Source: Strigamia acuminata (lineage: Eukaryota; Arthropoda; Chilopoda; Geophilomorpha; Linotaeniidae). Taken from it: a DNA stretch of 64,000 bases. The notes beneath the pieces are model-generated. The model made no database searches and was not told the origin of the DNA. It was given only the letters and a program-made list of their open reading frames with translations. Where the stretch lies: the NCBI GenBank assembly GCA_949358305.1, contig OX442315.1, forward strand, positions 1,612,001-1,676,000. Reading direction: 5' to 3'. The translations under genes were made by a program, and so were the position numbers. Position 1 is the first letter of the stretch. Every line of letters begins with the position of its first letter. Positions 63,139-64,000 of the stretch are shown piece after piece.

Positions 63139-64000
63139 ACATTAGATGTGCCCATTACACAATGCGACGTGTGTGATTTAGCGAAGAAAAGGTCAATCTC
63201 ACACAAGTCTTTGCCTGGAATCAGATCCAAACAACCACTAGAACTACTCCATATGGACGTGTGCGGGGCATTTAACACGCAAACACTTTCTGGAAATAGA
63301 TACTTTCTGACGATAACAGATGACTATTCTCGTTACTCAACAGTGTATTTAATGAAGAAAAAGGATGAAGTATTCGAAATATTCCAGAAACACGTGAAAC
63401 GAATAGAACGATTATTGGGAAAATCGGTTCTAGCTATTCGGACTGATAACGGGATGGAGTTTTGCTCCAACAAGTTTGGAGAATACCTCGAGGGACTAGG
63501 CATTATTCACGAGAGGACAAACGCGTACACGCCACCCCAGAATGGAGTTTCCGAAAGACTAAACCAGACCTTGGCAAATGGGATGCGTGCACTCATCTAC
63601 GATGCGAAACTGGAGCATCGTTTTTGGGGCGAAGCAATCCTCACATTCAACTATCTTAGGAATAGGATTGCCAAATTGAACTCAGACAAAACACCGATGG
63701 AGATGTATTATGGACGTAAGCCGTCGCTTCGACACTTAAGGAAATTTGGGAGTTTGTGTTTCGTGCAGAAGAAAATTCGAAATGGCAAAATCGACAACAA
63801 AGGTCTGCACGGAATAATGCTCGGCTATTCCCGGATAACCAAAGGATATAGGATCTGGCTACCGGAATTTTCCAAAGTGATCGAGACCGGCAATGTCAAG
63901 TTCGTAGAAAGCAGGCGCGGAATTGAAGGCGTGCTGGGCTTACCAGAGAAATATACAACGTATATTGACAACTTAGAAGATAATTTGGACGAAAACGATC
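63139..64000 (+). pseudogene. gag-pol: Element F integrase part, after element B, runs off window
   Basis: The frame begins ACA TTA GAT GTG, continuing element F's polyprotein across the ACAT duplication, and is open to the right edge. It contains the end of GAG-pre-integrase (CDVCDLAKK) and the integrase core with HMDVCGAF (first Asp codon at 63256), RTDNGMEF and QNGVSERLN, followed by the conserved YYGRKPSLRHLRKFG and GIMLGYSRITKGYRIW motifs. No stop was found. It lacks its own start codon because of the insertion. RT, RNase H and the 3' LTR must lie past 64000. Confidence 0.92.

Larger units (their letters stand above)
40937..64000 (+). mobile_element. Element F: Copia-type retrotransposon split twice, runs off window
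   Basis: It starts with an LTR (40937-41256) inside the satellite. Its leader is split by element E and its polyprotein by element B. Frame and sequence rejoin exactly at each 4-bp duplication (ATAT and ACAT). The reverse transcriptase, RNase H and 3' LTR lie beyond 64000. Apart from the two insertions, no lesion was seen in the visible coding parts. Confidence 0.9.

Overview
This window is eukaryotic, probably from an invertebrate and most likely an arthropod. Every recognisable gene belongs to a transposable element: Copia- and Gypsy-type LTR retrotransposons and one pogo-like DNA transposon. No host gene, tRNA or rRNA gene was recognised. The species cannot be named from the sequence.

The layout is a stack of nested insertions whose target-site duplications (TSDs) can be read directly. 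G is a Copia polyprotein entering from the left edge (3-3866, +), followed by a polypurine tract (PPT) and an LTR (4086-4638). A is a Gypsy-type element on the minus strand (5942-19044, TSD GCGG, 1765-bp LTRs) with gag, pol and a third ORF. A GC-rich palindromic satellite (about 19249-19976 and 39941-40936) is split by D, a minus-strand Copia (19977-39940, TSD GTACG). The 3' LTR of D is itself split by C, a plus-strand Gypsy (20389-33247, TSD TGTG) with gag, pol and a spliced third ORF. F is a plus-strand Copia starting at 40937 in the satellite and running off the right edge. Its leader is split by E, a plus-strand Gypsy (41726-51783, TSD ATAT), and E's leader in turn holds a pogo-like transposon (42534-44727, TSD TA). 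F's polyprotein is split by B, a minus-strand, gag-only relative of A (53734-63138, TSD ACAT).

The unusual biology is in the Gypsy elements. A, C and E each carry an extra ORF in the env position downstream of pol that does not look like env. In E it is a Ulp1/SENP-type (C48) cysteine protease with all four active-site residues. In C it is a proline/arginine-rich protein of about 967 residues with a clean in-frame intron. In A it is a zinc-ribbon protein whose ORF opens at a splice acceptor. The pol genes show complementary losses: A lacks the integrase core, E lacks reverse transcriptase by an in-frame deletion, B lacks pol altogether, and only C looks complete. A and C join gag to pol at perfect A AAA AAC -1 frameshift heptamers.

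Primer-binding sites (PBS) distinguish the families: A and B match tRNA-Gln, C resembles the tRNA-Pro type, D matches the 3' end of initiator tRNA-Met, F matches the anticodon region of initiator tRNA-Met, and E has a TGG-start site whose tRNA I cannot name. Other structures worth attention are two covarying hairpins in F's leader, an array of small palindromes in B's leader, triplicated PBS-proximal sequence in B, and GGCG repeats in the pogo ends that fit its Brinker-like DNA-binding domain.
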